In this document: in pieces, positions 1 to 11,338 of the stretch
Position numbering within the stretch: position 1 is the first letter of the stretch
Layout: the number at the start of each line of letters is the position of its first letter
Source: Plantago ovata
Lineage: Eukaryota > Streptophyta > Magnoliopsida > Lamiales > Plantaginaceae
DNA: 64,000 nt
Direction: 5' to 3'
Assembly: GCA_028274465.1 (NCBI GenBank)
Contig: CM051457.1
Location: 69,786,496-69,850,495 of the forward strand
The notes under the pieces: generated by a model
What the model was told of the DNA's origin: nothing
What the model saw: the letters and a program-made list of their open reading frames with translations, nothing else
Database searches by the model: none
Position numbers and translations under genes: made by a program

Positions 1-940
1 GAAGCTGAGGTCTATTTGGGTCGTAGGACTTTTCCTGTACGCAGGACACTGTACTGGCTAGAATTGAATTCCTTCTAGACGGGGTGATAAGGGCTATTGG
101 GAGTAGGAGCAATAAGGCGGGCTGCACCAACTGTTACTGAACTGTTTTCAAAACAACTGACTTACTGTTTTCTGACATCTTAACCGATTGATTTGCTTGT
201 TTACTGAACTGATTGTTATCTGAATTTACTGCCTGTAATTTGCCTGTCTTTAAACTGAAAGATCTTCTACAAAATTGCATGAAACCAACATTGCATGAGT
301 ACCACTGAGATCCTTTATCTCACCACTCTTTTCAAAATACTTCCTTGTAGGTTCGACTACCGATGAGCTCTAGTAGGCGTCTGGCGACTCGAGAGTGTTG
401 GGAATTTTTGGTTTGGGGTTGTTTTCAAATAAGAAGAAACTTTGTCTTCACTGGTTATTTTCCATTGAACTTCATCATCTTTTAGCTTCTGCATTTATTT
501 CTCTTGAATTGTAAGCTCGTTTGAGAGCCAAAGCCTTTACTTGCCGTTATTTTTAAAAGACCGTTCGATTTTTCGATTTAAATATTATTTTCGAAATTAC
601 CGTACCGTTACAGCTTCACATAAATAGCTCCAGGCTACGCTTAGCAAGTAACACCACTGCTTTTGTCATGACAAACACAATAAACTTGCAATTTATGTGA
701 TATTGCAAAAAAGATATCTACATCAAGCCAGCGTGCTCTTTTTCCATCCTTAAGCAAGATGGCAGAAAATTCAATAATAACATTTACCAATCAACCATCT
801 AAATCAAGTGCAGCATAATCAATAATACCAATCAACAATCACTGAGGAAGATAATTAAATCAACAAACTTACCATATAAAATTGAATCAACAATTACCTT
901 CTGCAAATGGAATCCGTTAATTTGGGTTTTCAGAATATTG
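1..940. other. AT-rich flanking DNA, no gene recognised
   Basis: No convincing coding region, RNA gene or terminal repeat is visible. The first 400 bases have higher complexity and could be the edge of an old repeat, but no LTR end, PBS or polypurine tract can be identified. The remainder is AT-rich and broken by stops in all frames. I see nothing further that can be named. Confidence 0.5.
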
Positions 941-2420
941 GTACTCGGTGCAGATGGAGCGATCAAGAAGAGGGTGGAGGGGTATGAGTAATTTCTTGCG
1001 TCCGTGTTGCAGAATCCGGAGGTCAATTACGCTGTGTGGAAGAGAGTCTTTCTCGCCGGTGGAAGAGACAAACAACATGTTTGGCTCTCTATTAGAGAGC
1101 CCTCTCGTACTGTGCAGATGGCTCTTTACGTTTGGCTTTCAATTAAAGAAGCCTGCCATACTATTCACACTATTCCTAACGCATTTCTCATATTTCCTCT
1201 TCACTTTCTCTCTCTAGGGACAGATTTCTCTGTCCACTCTCTACCTTATCTCCGCCGTTCGAAATATTCCGGCCTAATTTTCGGTCGTCCCCGGCCTTAT
1301 TTCATGAAAGAAAATACATGGTTGTGATAGTCTCTCTCCGATCTACAACCCTATCGGAGCTGATTTCCGATTTGGTCCCGGTGAAAAATTCCGGCGAAGC
1401 TCCGGCGGCTTGGAAACGGCTTTCCTTGGTAATTCTTCCCCTCTTATTACAGAATATTTCTAATTTATGTTCAAAATCGTTGATTTTAAATGATTTGGAG
1501 TTAGGGTTTTGTTTTCTTAGTTATTTTTTTACTAGTTTCGGTTCCCTTTTGGTTACGATGAGTCGTTAATTGGATTGTTGTATGAAAGTTTCGTTCCCAA
1601 TGGTTATGTTCTTTTGAAATCGAATTAGGGTTTGAAATTGTTAGATTTCTGTAATTTATTTCGCCCCTGATTTGAAGTGTACTTGGAATAACGGTACTCT
1701 GATTCGCTTCGAATTCATAGGGAGTGTGTTTATGTGGTTGTTTTGCTGTATGAATACATCATGAATAAATTTTCGTTACAGTTCCAGCACCATTCTGAGT
1801 CCCAGTTTAATTCAAGATTTTACATTTTAATTCTATCTTTTAACTGTTAATTATGTTCCATTTAGATATGTTCATACTTGGGTAGTTTCAGATTGAGTAT
1901 AACTGTGAAATTGTACTTCTGATTTCAAAGTCTGACTTGATGATAACTGAATTGTATATCTGAACTGATGATAACTTGGGTAGTTTATGATTGATGATAA
2001 CTGAATTGATATTCTGAATTATATTTTCTTTTCCGGTTGCGATGAAATGGGTGCTGCCTAATTTGCGGGAACTGAATGTATGAGGAAGACAGTAGAGAGT
2101 TGGCTGAGAAATATAGGCCCTGTGTTGCCGGCTGTGAATGCTTTGGCAGCCAGAGTCTTGTAGGGCAGTGAAAATATTCGACATAAGGTTAGTTCCGAAT
2201 TTACGAAACTGGAACTATTTTTTGTCAACAATTATCCATTAAATTCTCCATATATTTGCCAAGATTTGAAATATTCATTTCATTTTTTTTTGCAGGAACA
2301 AAGCCATTCGTAACTTGGCGTGGCTATTGGTGATAGCATCAATACGCAGCCATGGCGCGTGGCCCTTGCTTAGAAATTTGCTAGAGGCCTTTGTAATCGA
2401 ACTCTAGTTGAGAGCCAAAC
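941..2420 (+). other. Possible 5' leader exons of a decayed plant transcription unit
   Basis: Between 1200 and 1430 the sequence resembles a plant 5' UTR: pyrimidine-rich, GC-moderate, ending in a candidate splice donor (GGTAATT at 1428). A second candidate exon ends at 2187 with a donor (AAG/GTTAGT). A 108-bp interval, 2188-2295, ends in a T-run followed by TGCAG, which is a good acceptor. The exon that follows leads to the ATG at 2421. Short reading frames here (for example 948-1217 and 1004-1327) overlap in different frames and are not convincing proteins. The reading as a spliced leader is inference from splice-site shape only. This is one of the few parts of the window that is not recognisably LTR retrotransposon. 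Confidence 0.3.
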
Positions 2421-2861
2421 ATGAATGCTGTTAATGTTATGTTACCTTATTTGCGTGAATTTATTTGTGTGAATTTATGTGGTTGGCGGGCCACCCCCCA
2501 CTGGACTATGAAACATACGAGGGTCCTCATTCAGACATTGCATAACATGTGGGTAAATGGACAAATTTGTGGCAACCCCCCACTCTCACGTTCTCAAATC
2601 TCAGCTGTCCGGGAGGCTGCCGTTGCTGAATGCCCCGAACTAAGCAGCTTTACGCCAATGGCTTTTTATGGCAAATACCAGCGTCTCCGGGCTCAATTCA
2701 ACCAAGTTTTCCGTAATATAGGTATGACGTGGTACATTGAGTAGGAAACCGGGGATCTCATCAACCCATCGAATGCCAACGGAGAAAACGAAATAATCGA
2801 AGAGATTGTTTTCCCTTGTTATCGACAAATGACGGCAATATTTGGCGAATTCGCTGATTGA
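2421..2861 (+). pseudogene. Myb/SANT-like DNA-binding domain remnant with internal stop
   Basis: An ATG at 2421 opens a 107-codon frame. From about residue 22 it has the spacing of plant Myb/SANT-like domains: a Trp, then a long helix (WTMKHTRVLIQTLHNMW), a conserved FT followed by a YxKYQRLRxQFNQ helix, and a terminal GMTW. Domains of this type occur in host regulators and in ORF1 of PIF/Harbinger transposons. A TAG at 2742-2744 ends the frame. The same frame stays open for 38 more codons to TGA 2859-2861 and still reads like protein (ETGDLINPSNANGENE...), so the TAG is probably a nonsense mutation in a longer gene. No transposase partner is visible nearby. It could instead be a real 107-residue protein. 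Confidence 0.4.
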
Positions 2862-3900
2862 CGCGGTTCCTTTATAAATGTCTAAGTGGACTAATTTGTA
2901 TTGTGTGATTCAATGTTTTACTCATTTAACATCGAACAACGCTACTGCTTCTACCTTTCTGCTCAACGTGCCTTATTTTCACAATTTCGATGTTGTTTTC
3001 TGAGTACAAATTTATTCCTTGTACGACGGAACGAAGGTAGTAACTTCTATTTTAAAGCTTACAAGAAGTTATTGTTGGGAAGGACTAATTCAATAATATT
3101 GAATTAATTATTTATTATTAATTCGGTACCAACAAAAAATAAGGAAAAAAAAACGATATCATTTCAAAATAGGATTAAACGCTAAAAAAAAAAAAAATTA
3201 TTACTACACTTCAAATTCGGAATTAAAGGTAAAAAATTTGTTACACAAATTAAATAATATTTACTTACATTGTTAAAAAAAAAAAATTAAAAAAAAATAT
3301 TCGAAAATTAGGGGAGAACATTTACATATCAGATTTTTTTCCCCCTCCATTTCCCTTCACCTTATTTCATCTAACATATAATATTCAATTCCCAACTAAA
3401 TCTACTCAATTTTCAATACATTTTCTCTCAATCCCAATACAACTAATTATAACTAACTATAACTAACCAATCATTCAATCAACCAATCATCACCAATCAT
3501 CATCATACCTATTAATATTCCCCCTATATCCTACTACCTTTTACTAACTCAAACCCAAACCTAATTTTCCCAAAATCCTCTCAACAGTAATTCCTATTCA
3601 CATCTCTCGTCACTATTCAAAAGCACTCTCACTAATTCAGAGCCAAACATGCTAAAAGATCTTTTTCTTTTTTTCTTTTTAGTATGGGCCTGAGACACGG
3701 ATTAAGCGAAGAAATCTTTGATTGTACACGTGATTAACTCTCATTGGGGCTAACAGTATGGCTAATACGCTGGCTAATAGTAAATCCGGAGCGGTTTTTA
3801 TGTTCATTGAGCGTCATTCTCTATACATGGCATGGATTGCAACAATTCTTCACATAATTTATTTGCAGCAACTTTTCAATATTCTCTAAATATTATTTTC
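2862..3900. other. AT-rich and low-complexity intergenic DNA
   Basis: No gene is seen. 3060-3340 is A/T-rich with A-runs. 3340-3620 is strongly C/A/T-biased with repeated AACTAACTATAACTAACC-like and CAATCATCA-like strings that behave as simple-sequence DNA. The rest carries no identifiable feature. Confidence 0.6.
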
Positions 3901-3913
3901 ACTCATTCTCTAT

Positions 3914-3946
3914 ACTAGAACTTGCGTCACACGTTACGCGTGTGAT
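3914..3946 (-). mobile_element. Candidate Helitron 3' terminus
   Basis: On the minus strand there is a 7-bp GC-rich stem (TCACACG and its complement around a 5-nt loop, 3927-3945). After 8 nt comes CTAG (3918-3915) and then T. A short hairpin 5-12 nt before CTRR, inserted before T, is the known structure of Helitron 3' ends. A second similar GC-rich palindrome lies at about 3963-3975. No 5' TC end or RepHel coding region can be paired with it, and 4254 onward is another element, so this would be a small or truncated non-autonomous copy. Chance or an unrelated palindrome is possible. Confidence 0.3.
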
Positions 3947-3975
3947 GCATATTCTTTAGTTAGCGTGTCACGCGT

Positions 3976-4253
3976 ATTCTTTAGTGCCGTTGAATTTATC
4001 TTAAAGTTTCATTGTTATTTAATCATCTTGGTCACACTGTATACATTAATTATAACCATCTTATTGTATACATTTACATAATTTTGGAATTCGAAAATGC
4101 ATGTTATAAACGACATTCAAAAATTTATAGACGATATATATAAAACTCAAGCCCCGAATTGTTATTATTGCGAATTTAGTTTATTTTAATTATAGGTTGT
4201 ATGTAGTACAGTATCTCATATCAATTTGTTTAATAACCACACATAGTGTCAAA
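3976..4253. other. AT-rich spacer
   Basis: Nothing recognisable is seen. The last five bases before the LTR, TCAAA at 4249-4253, would be the target-site duplication of the minus-strand element that begins at 4254, but its other end lies outside the window. Confidence 0.5.
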
Positions 4254-4321
4254 TGTTACAAGCAACAAGAAAAGACTGGGGGAGGGGTGAATAGTCTTTT
4301 CAAACTTTTCGTCCTTTAAAA

Positions 4322-4477
4322 CTTTCTCAGCAAGTGCTTATTACTTTTCAGTAATGAGTTTGCTGGTACTTAACTTTCTCAGCAAGTACTTATTACTTTT
4401 CAGTAATGATTTTCCTGGTACTTAACTTTCTCAGCAAGTACTTATTACTTTTCAGTAATGAGTTTGCTGATACTTAA
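4322..4477. repeat. Three tandem 52-bp units in the LTR
   Basis: Units start at 4322, 4374 and 4426. Each contains CTCAGCAAG, then TTACTTTTCAGTAA (itself a small inverted repeat), then TTTGCTG. Other LTRs of the family carry two recognisable units in this place (for example 8630-8720 and 43290-43380, reverse orientation). Copy number therefore varies between LTRs. Palindromic repeats in this part of the LTR are a known trait of some Sireviruses. Confidence 0.8.
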
Positions 4478-5188
4478 AAACAGAGTGCGAAAGTCTTTTA
4501 CAATAAGTGCTTTTATCAGAGAGCTAGTTTAAGCAAGTGAGTAGAGTGACAGTGTACGAGAAATGTAACTTGCTGAAAACTAAGTGTAGTAAAGTAAATC
4601 ACACAAACACTATTATAGTGGTATCTGAGAGTGGCGTAATCTCTCAACTAATCAACTTTGTCCTTTATAAGACTGAATCCACTATGATAAGATATGAGGT
4701 TCCTTATCAATCCTATCACTAATGATCCTCAGAACCAAAGCACACTTGCCTTGTTTCCAACCTAAACTAGAGAACTGTAACCTTGTTCTCCACCAAACTT
4801 GGGACTTATAACCAACAACACTATGCTTGATTAATTCCCCCTAAATTTCACGCCTGAAAAGGGTGTTTATTAGTTAGATAGGTTTGGGATGAGATGACTT
4901 GAGTATAACTTTTCAGCTATAACAAGTTATCTGAAGAAACACAACTTGTAATACTTTGCAGTAAGCAAGTTTGTTGTTTATGGTGTCAAGACTTGTTCTT
5001 GTTCCAAAGAAAGAACACTTAACTAATTCTTTAGCCGTGAATGTTCTAATTCTTCACAAGTAGCTTTTGTTTCAAGCTTAAGTCTTGGAACGGATCAATA
5101 GGCAGTAGAGAGTAGAGAAGGATTTGAGTGTTTAAAGCACAAGTGAGAGTTTGATCACGTTGTTGACACACCTTCTACTCTTGCCTGA

Positions 5189-6765
5189 TGTTGGTCCCTT
5201 TAAACAACAAGAAAAGACTAGAGGGGGGGGGGGTGAATAGTCTTTTCAAACTTTCGTCGTTTAAAAACTTTCTCAGCAAGTGCTTATTACTTTTCAGTAA
5301 TGAGTTTGCTGATACTTAACTTTCTCAGCAAGCGCACGTTACTTCTCAGTAACTCGGTTTGCTGATACTTAAAATCAGAGAGCGGAAGTCTTTGATACAA
5401 TAAGTTCTTTGACAGTAAGTGATAGTTTCAGCAAGTGGAGTGAGTGACTGTGTACAGATAGATATGCTTTGCTGAAAACTAAGCACAATAAGTAAATCAC
5501 ACAAACACTTTTATAGTGGTATCTGAGAGTGGCGTAATCTCTCAACTAATCCACTTTGTCCTTTCTAGGACTGAATCCACTAAGATAAGTTTGAGGTTCC
5601 TTACAACACCTATCTAGAGCGATCCAAACAGAAACCAAAGCACACTTGCTTCGTCTCCAACCTAACTAGAGAACGTAACCTTGTTCTCCACCAAACTTGG
5701 TAGTTTTAATCAACAACACTATGCTCGATTAAGTTCCCCCTGAATATCACGCCTGAAAGGGTGTATTTTCAGTTAGAGAGTTTTGGGATGAGATAACTTA
5801 ATTATAACTTATTCAGTTACAACAAGTAATCTAAGAAACAAAACTTTGAATACTTTGCAGTAAACAAGTTTGATTGTTTCTGGTGTCAAGACTTGTTCTT
5901 GTTCGAAAGAAAGAAAGAACACTTAACTAATCTCTTAGTCGTGTAAGTTCTACTTCTTCACAAGTAGCTTTTTCAAGCTTTAAGTCTTGGAACGGATCAA
6001 TGGCAGTAAAGAGTATTGAAGGGTATGTGAGTTTAAGCACAAGTGAGAGTATGATCACGTTGTTGACACACTTCAACTCTTTGCCGGATGACCTCTATTT
6101 ATAGTGAAATAAGGAGCCGTTTGAATTTCAAATTCTAAGGCTTTTGTTCCTTAAAATGTCACTATCTTGCTTTTGTACTTTTAGCAGCGTCCTTTGTTTG
6201 TCTTCTAGTCTTCATGTCCTTCGCGTGCATGCTTTGCATTTAATGCTCATTTGAATGAAATTCAAACAGTAACATTGGAGCGCAAATACAAGTATTTTCA
6301 GCAAGAGGTCACAAATGTTCATCAGCAAGTTGGTTAGTCTCAGTTTCAGCAAGCACAACCTACTCTGTCGTTTAGATTTTCACTTATGCAATGCTGTTGC
6401 TGAAGTTTCCACTTTCTGAGCAACATGTGCCTTTGTAGATACCAGTCTTCAGAAATCTTCTAGTCTTCAGATCTTCGAAATCTTCAAGTTTCTGAGCGGT
6501 TCTAAATGCTTCAATAGTTTGTTTGTAAAAACAAAGTACATCATCAGCAAATGCTTCAATAGGTTGTTTTTCTTTTCAAAAAACAAGATACATCATAAGC
6601 GGTAAAACCAACCTATCTAGCACCTAATCTAAGTCTTCAACAAACGTTCCTCTTTTACAATGCCCTTAAAATTCTAAATTCCTATGGACCTTAAGAGTAC
6701 TAGTTACTGGACTTTCCTTAATTTAGCCTGGTTAATTGCTCATCAAAATTACAAGTTTGCTAACA
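5189..6765 (-). mobile_element. Solo LTR (Sirevirus family) nested in an LTR
   Basis: A complete LTR of 1577 bp in minus orientation runs from TGTTGGTCCC to TTGCTAACA. It is flanked by a perfect 5-bp target-site duplication, CCTGA, at 5184-5188 and 6766-6770. No internal domain is present, so this is a solo LTR left by LTR-LTR recombination. Its target is another LTR of the same family, and the host LTR sequence continues exactly across the duplication. The run of G at about 5223-5232 is the reverse strand of the C-run that all these LTRs carry near their 3' end. Confidence 0.92.
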
Positions 6766-7323
6766 CCTGATGACCTCTATTTATAGTGTCTCAAGGGAGT
6801 CGTTTGAATATCAAATTCTAAGGCTTTGTACCTTAAGATGTCACTATCTTGCTTTTGTACTTTCAGCAGCGTCCTTCATTTGTCTTCTTGTCTTCATGTT
6901 CTTCGCGTGCCTACTTTGCATTTAATGTTCTTTTGAATTAAATTCAATTATGAACGTTGGAGCCAAAATGCAAGTACTCTTCAACAAGGAGGTCACATAT
7001 GTTGTCAGCAAGTGGTCAGTCTCAGTTTTCAGCAAGCACAACCTACTCTGTCATATTGATTTTCACTTATGCAAGCTGTTGCTCAAATTCTCACTTTTTG
7101 AAGCAACATGAGCCTTTGTAGATACCTTTCTCAGAATTCTTCTAAGTCTTCAGTCTTCGAATCTTCAACTTTCTGAGTGGTTCTAAGTCTTCAATAGTTT
7201 ATTTGTAAAAACAAAGTACATCATCAACAAACGAAAGAACCTAACTAGTACCTACACTAAGTCTTTCAGCAAAGGTTCCTCTTTTACAATGTCCTTAAAA
7301 TTCTAAATTCCTATGGACCTTAA

Positions 7324-7383
7324 GAGTACTAGTTACTGCACTTTCCTTAATTTTGCATGGTCAATTGCTCATAACTAGTACTC
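7324..7383. repeat. Head-to-head LTR junction (inverted repeat centre)
   Basis: A minus-strand LTR running rightward meets a plus-strand LTR. Complementary arms GAGTACTAGTTA (7324-7335) and TAACTAGTACTC (7372-7383) flank a 36-bp spacer and extend outward for over a kilobase with moderate divergence. The left LTR lacks about its first 23 bp and the right LTR about its first 61 bp. The join overlaps by one base, which fits end joining after a deletion. Confidence 0.85.
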
Positions 7384-8789
7384 TTAAGGTCCATAGGAAT
7401 TTAGAATTTTAAGGACATTGTAAAAGAGGAACGTTTGCTGAATACTTAGTGTAGGTACTAGTTAGTTGCTTTAGTTTTGCTAATGATGTACTTTGTTTTC
7501 ACAAATGAACTATTGAAGCACTAGAATCGTTCAAAAACTTGGAAATTCGAAGACTGAAGACTTAAGAAGATTTCTGAAGATGGTATCTACAAAGGCACAT
7601 GTTGCTCAGAAAGTGGAAATTTCAGCAACAGCTCGCATAAGTGAAAATCTATATGACAGAGTAGGTTGCGCTTGCTGAAACTGAGACTGACCACTTGCTG
7701 AAATACATATGTGACCTCCTTGCTGATAGTACTTGCATTTTGGCTCCAACGTTCACATTTGAATTCGATTCAAATGAACATTAAATGCAAAGTAAGCACG
7801 CGAAGAACATGAAGACTAGAAGACAAATGAAGGACGCTGCTGAAAGTACAAAAGCAAGATAGTGACATCTTAAGGAACAAAGCCTTAGAATTTGAAATTC
7901 AAACGGCTCACTTGATTCACTATAAATAGAGGTCATCCGGCAAAGAGTTGAAGTGTGTCAACAACGTGATCAAACTCTCACTTGTGCTTAAACACTCAAT
8001 CTTCCATACTCTTTACTGCCGATTGATCCGTTCCAAGACTTAAGATTGAAACAAAAGATACTTGTGAAGAAGTAGAACATTCACGGCTAAGAAATTAGTT
8101 AAGTGTTCTTTCTTTTGAACAAGAACAAGTCTTGACACCAGAAACAACTTAACTTGTTTACTGAAAAGTATTCCATGTTGTGTTTTTTTAGATAACTTGT
8201 TATAGTTGAATAAGTTATACTCAAGTCATCTCATCCCAAACCTCTCTAACTGATAAACAACCCTTTTTCAGGCGTGAAATTCAGGGGGAATTAATCAAGC
8301 ATAGCTTTGCTGATTAAGTGTCCCAAGTTTGGTGGAGAACAAGGTTTCGTTCTCTAGTTAGGTAGGAAACGAAGCAAGTGTGCTTTGGTTTCTCAAGCTT
8401 ATCTTAGTGGATTTAGTCCTAGAAAGGACAAAGTTGATTAGTTGAGAGATTACACCACTCTCAGATACCACTATAAAAGTGTTTGTGTGATTTACTTTAC
8501 CGCATTTAGTTTTCAGCAAGCTTAACTATTTGTACACTGTCACTCTGCTCACTTGCTGAAACTAGCACTCTCTGAAAAGCACTTATTGTATAAAGACTTC
8601 CGCACTCTGTTTTTAAAGTACCAGTAAAACTCGTTACTGAAGAGTAACTAGTACCTGAGAAAGTTAAGTATCAACAAACTCATTACTAAAAAGTAATAAG
8701 CACATGCTGAGAAAGTTTTTAAACGACGAAAGTTTGAAAAGACTATTCACCCCCCTCTAGTCTTTTCTTGTTGTTTAAAGGGACAAACA
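7372..8789 (+). repeat. S1 5' LTR (first ~61 bp missing)
   Basis: It is collinear with the S1 3' LTR at 35420-36939. It ends in CA at 8788-8789, immediately before the PBS. It contains the same C-run, 52-bp-type repeats and TATA box as other family LTRs. About 36 bp present in the 3' LTR near 36510-36545 are missing here. Confidence 0.88.
7921..7928 (+). promoter_or_regulatory. LTR TATA box
   Basis: TATAAATA followed by GAGG sits mid-LTR in the expected U3/R position. The same octamer occurs at 36029-36036 in the 3' LTR and near 37674 in a solo LTR. In the S3 5' LTR the position reads ACAAATA (about 42549), which would weaken it. A second TATA-like string (CTATAAAAG) occurs at about 8471 and is also conserved among the LTRs. 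Confidence 0.65.
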
Positions 8790-8791
8790 AG

Positions 8792-8804
8792 TGGTATAAG
8801 AGCC
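8792..8804 (+). promoter_or_regulatory. Primer-binding site, initiator tRNA-Met type
   Basis: TGGTATAAGAGCC follows the LTR after a two-base gap. It matches the plant Copia PBS TGGTATCAGAGCC, complementary to the 3' end of initiator tRNA-Met, with one mismatch. S3 retains TGGTATCAGAGC at 43461-43472. Confidence 0.85.
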
Positions 8805-8899
8805 AGGTTCTTTAACCTTCAGCACTGAACCTAGATCCCCTTAGGTGCTTTCCGTAAATCACTCTCACTTGATCAGTTTGGTAGTCTTTTGCTGACAGG

Positions 8900-11319
8900 A
8901 TGTCTTTAGGAGACGCTCCCTTGCTGAAGCTGAAAAACTATGAAAAATGGCGAAACAACATGATGCTACATCTTGAGGCCATTAGTGATGAAATGGTCAC
9001 TGTCATAAATGATGGACCTATCAAGATCACTGAACTTGAGAGAAGTTTTACTTACAAAACCACAGAAGCTGGTAAGGAAACTATCTTAGGTGAACTAGTC
9101 GATACTGTCGTTCCAAAACCAAGAGAGGAATGGACTTCTGACGAAGCCAAAAGATTCCTTCTTGATGGACAAGCAAGAAACATCATCATTCGATCAACTC
9201 CGGATACTATACAGTGCAAACTGTGGGGTGCCAAAACTGCTAAGGAAGCTTGGAAAATGGTTCAAGATCTTTGCGCTGGATCTGATAAAACCAAGGAAAA
9301 CAAACTTGAAGTGCTTAAGTTAAAGTTCCAGAACTTTAAATAAGGTACAAATGAGTCACTGGAAGACTTGGATTTCAGATTCACAACTCTAGTAAGTGAG
9401 ATGGCTGCCTTAGGAGTTGGAAATCTCTATTCAGATTCTGAGAAGGTAAAAACCATTATTAGAAGTCTGAAGAAAGAGTGGATCCATACTCAGAATTTCT
9501 ATTATAATCAAGGAATACCAAATATCACACCTACAGAGTTGTTCTCTCATCTTGCTACTGTCAACTACGAGACAAAGCAAAGAGAAAATGTGTTTGCTGA
9601 AAAATCGCAAAACATTGCTCTTGCTGCAAAACCGTCATCTTCTGAAAAGAAGAATGATAAAGAGCCTGCTGATGAAAATGCTTTAGTTGTTAAAAACATG
9701 AAGAAATTCACCAGTAAGGAACTTGAAAGGCGAAAAGCAAAAGAGAAGCTGAAAAAGCATCTCGGTAACAACTACCATAAATACAAGAATGAGGCTAGCT
9801 CGCTGAACAAGCAAGCTCATCAAGCAAATTCTTCTGAAGAACCAGCAGTTGGCAATGATCTCTGCTTTTATTGCAAAAAGCCTGGACACTTCAAAGCAAA
9901 TTGTCCTTTGCTGAAAGGTAAATCTGCTGAAAAGAAGAATAAGTTCAAAAGGGCTTTGATTGCTGAAGAAAAGAAAAAGCTTCAAGCAAAAATCGATGCG
10001 CTGTGCATTGATACTAGCTCTAAAGACAGTGAGGTAGAGAGCTCAGACACTGAAGAAGAAGAAGCCACTCTTGATTTAGAGATTGGCAAGGAAGTATGTG
10101 GAATAGCTATGGAAGCTTATCCAGATGTGTCAAACTACGAATTCTGCCTCATGGCCGGTCAGGTAAACAGTCCTACCTCTGACCCTGACTCAGAAAGTGA
10201 AGATGATATTGACCTAGATAGAATTCAAGGAGAAATCGAAAGATTTGAGAAAACTCTGAGCAAACAGCAAGAGAAACTACAGAATGCTGAAACTTGACCA
10301 AGCAAACTACTGAAAAGTATGTTTTGCTGAAAGAAGAGTCAGAAAAGAAGGATACTGAAATAGTGCATCTTAAGAAGTTTATTGCTGAAGGTACAGAGAA
10401 AAATTCTCAAATGGAAATAGAATTGGAAGAGTATCAGTCCTCAATTCTAAAGTTGCTTGCTGAAATACAAGAAATGACAAAGATGAAAATCAATTTCAAA
10501 TCTTATGCTGATGCAAGTAATACGTTGACTGAACTAAACTCTTATCTGAGAGATCCATCTCAGAAAGAAGGTTTAGATGCAACGTATGAAGGTGATGATG
10601 TAATAATCTTGAGTAAAGACAAATCACCAATTACCTTTGTACGTGCAACTGATAGTGGTCAACCAGAACTCTATCAGATTGGTCAATCTAAGGTTGCTGA
10701 AATATGCAATCAAGTACCTACGACCGTAAAGCCCGCTGTTGCTACTCAAAGTAACAAGACTTTAAAAGGAAAACAGGTTGCTGAAAAGCAAACTGTTAAG
10801 AAAAAGGATGTTGTAAAGCATTCCGCCAAACAAGTTGTTGGAAAGCAATTTGTTAAGTCAAAAGGCAAGATTACTAAAAGTAATCAAAAGACCTTTGCTG
10901 ACAAACCTGAATCAAGTAAGGTTGCTGAGATAAAAGCTCAGCATTCTCCAAAAAGTGGACTTGGTTTCAAAACCAAGCAAAGTCAACTCTTTCATAAGTA
11001 TAAACAAAGTCAGCAAAGATACTTCAAAGAGATGAATAAAACCAAGCCTAAGAGTTCTGACAAAACTCAAAACGCTAGGACTGGAAGGAACCTTGCCAGA
11101 AAAGAACTTACTGAAAAGTATGTTCAGCAAAAAGGTCAACCGAGCAAGACACCACATCAGAAAGTAGATTTGATTAGCAATAATCAAAAGTCTTTTGGCT
11201 CAAAACCTCCTAGTTCCTCAGCAAGTAGAAAACAAGTCAAAGTTGAAAAACTGAAGACTTGGGTTTCCACTGGACGCTTTCTTGAACATGTTAATGGACA
11301 TCCAATATTGGATAATTAA
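8900..11319 (+). pseudogene. gag: S1 gag polyprotein (broken)
   Basis: This encodes the structural Gag that forms the virus-like particle and packages element RNA. Translation would start at ATG 8900, shortly after the PBS leader. The N-terminal 150 residues form the Copia-type gag core (KLxNYEKWRNNM, IQCKLWGAKTAKEAW). A CCHC zinc knuckle (CX2CX4HX4C, 9863-9904, residues ~322-335) follows, then an acidic stretch, a coiled-coil-like region and a Lys-rich C-terminus. Defects: CAA to TAA at 9341-9343, and a 1-bp loss at about 10293 that moves the remainder (10294-11319) into another frame. The stop at 11317-11319 is conserved in the related copies and is probably the natural gag end. G1 is inserted 20 bp downstream. 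Confidence 0.85.
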
Positions 11320-11338
11320 CTTGTTTGCTCTTGATTGT

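Larger units (their letters stand above)
4254..7371 (-). repeat. Minus-strand Copia LTR (probable 3' LTR of S2), interrupted
   Basis: Read on the minus strand this matches the 1.5-kb LTRs at 35420-36939, 37063-38584 and 41940-43458. The outer (CA) end at 4254 is degraded. The inner (TG) end lacks about 23 bp because it was joined to another LTR at 7371/7372. A complete solo LTR (5189-6765) interrupts it, and the host LTR resumes at 6766 after the duplicated CCTGA. Its orientation fits the left LTR of the minus-strand element whose interior survives at 36940-41733. Assigning it to S2 is inference, because the intervening S2 pol/env region is missing. Confidence 0.75.

Noticed and set aside
948..1569. 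Overlapping short frames (948-1217, 1004-1327, 1318-1569)
   Set aside because: Three frames overlap with no domain-like content. The sequence looks more like an untranslated leader with a splice donor near 1429.
3340..3620. Satellite or minisatellite array
   Set aside because: It is simple-sequence CA/AT-biased DNA without a fixed unit length.
7324..7383. Recent fold-back duplication creating a palindrome
   Set aside because: The two arms differ at many sites and indels and one carries a nested solo LTR, so they are separate LTR copies joined by a deletion.
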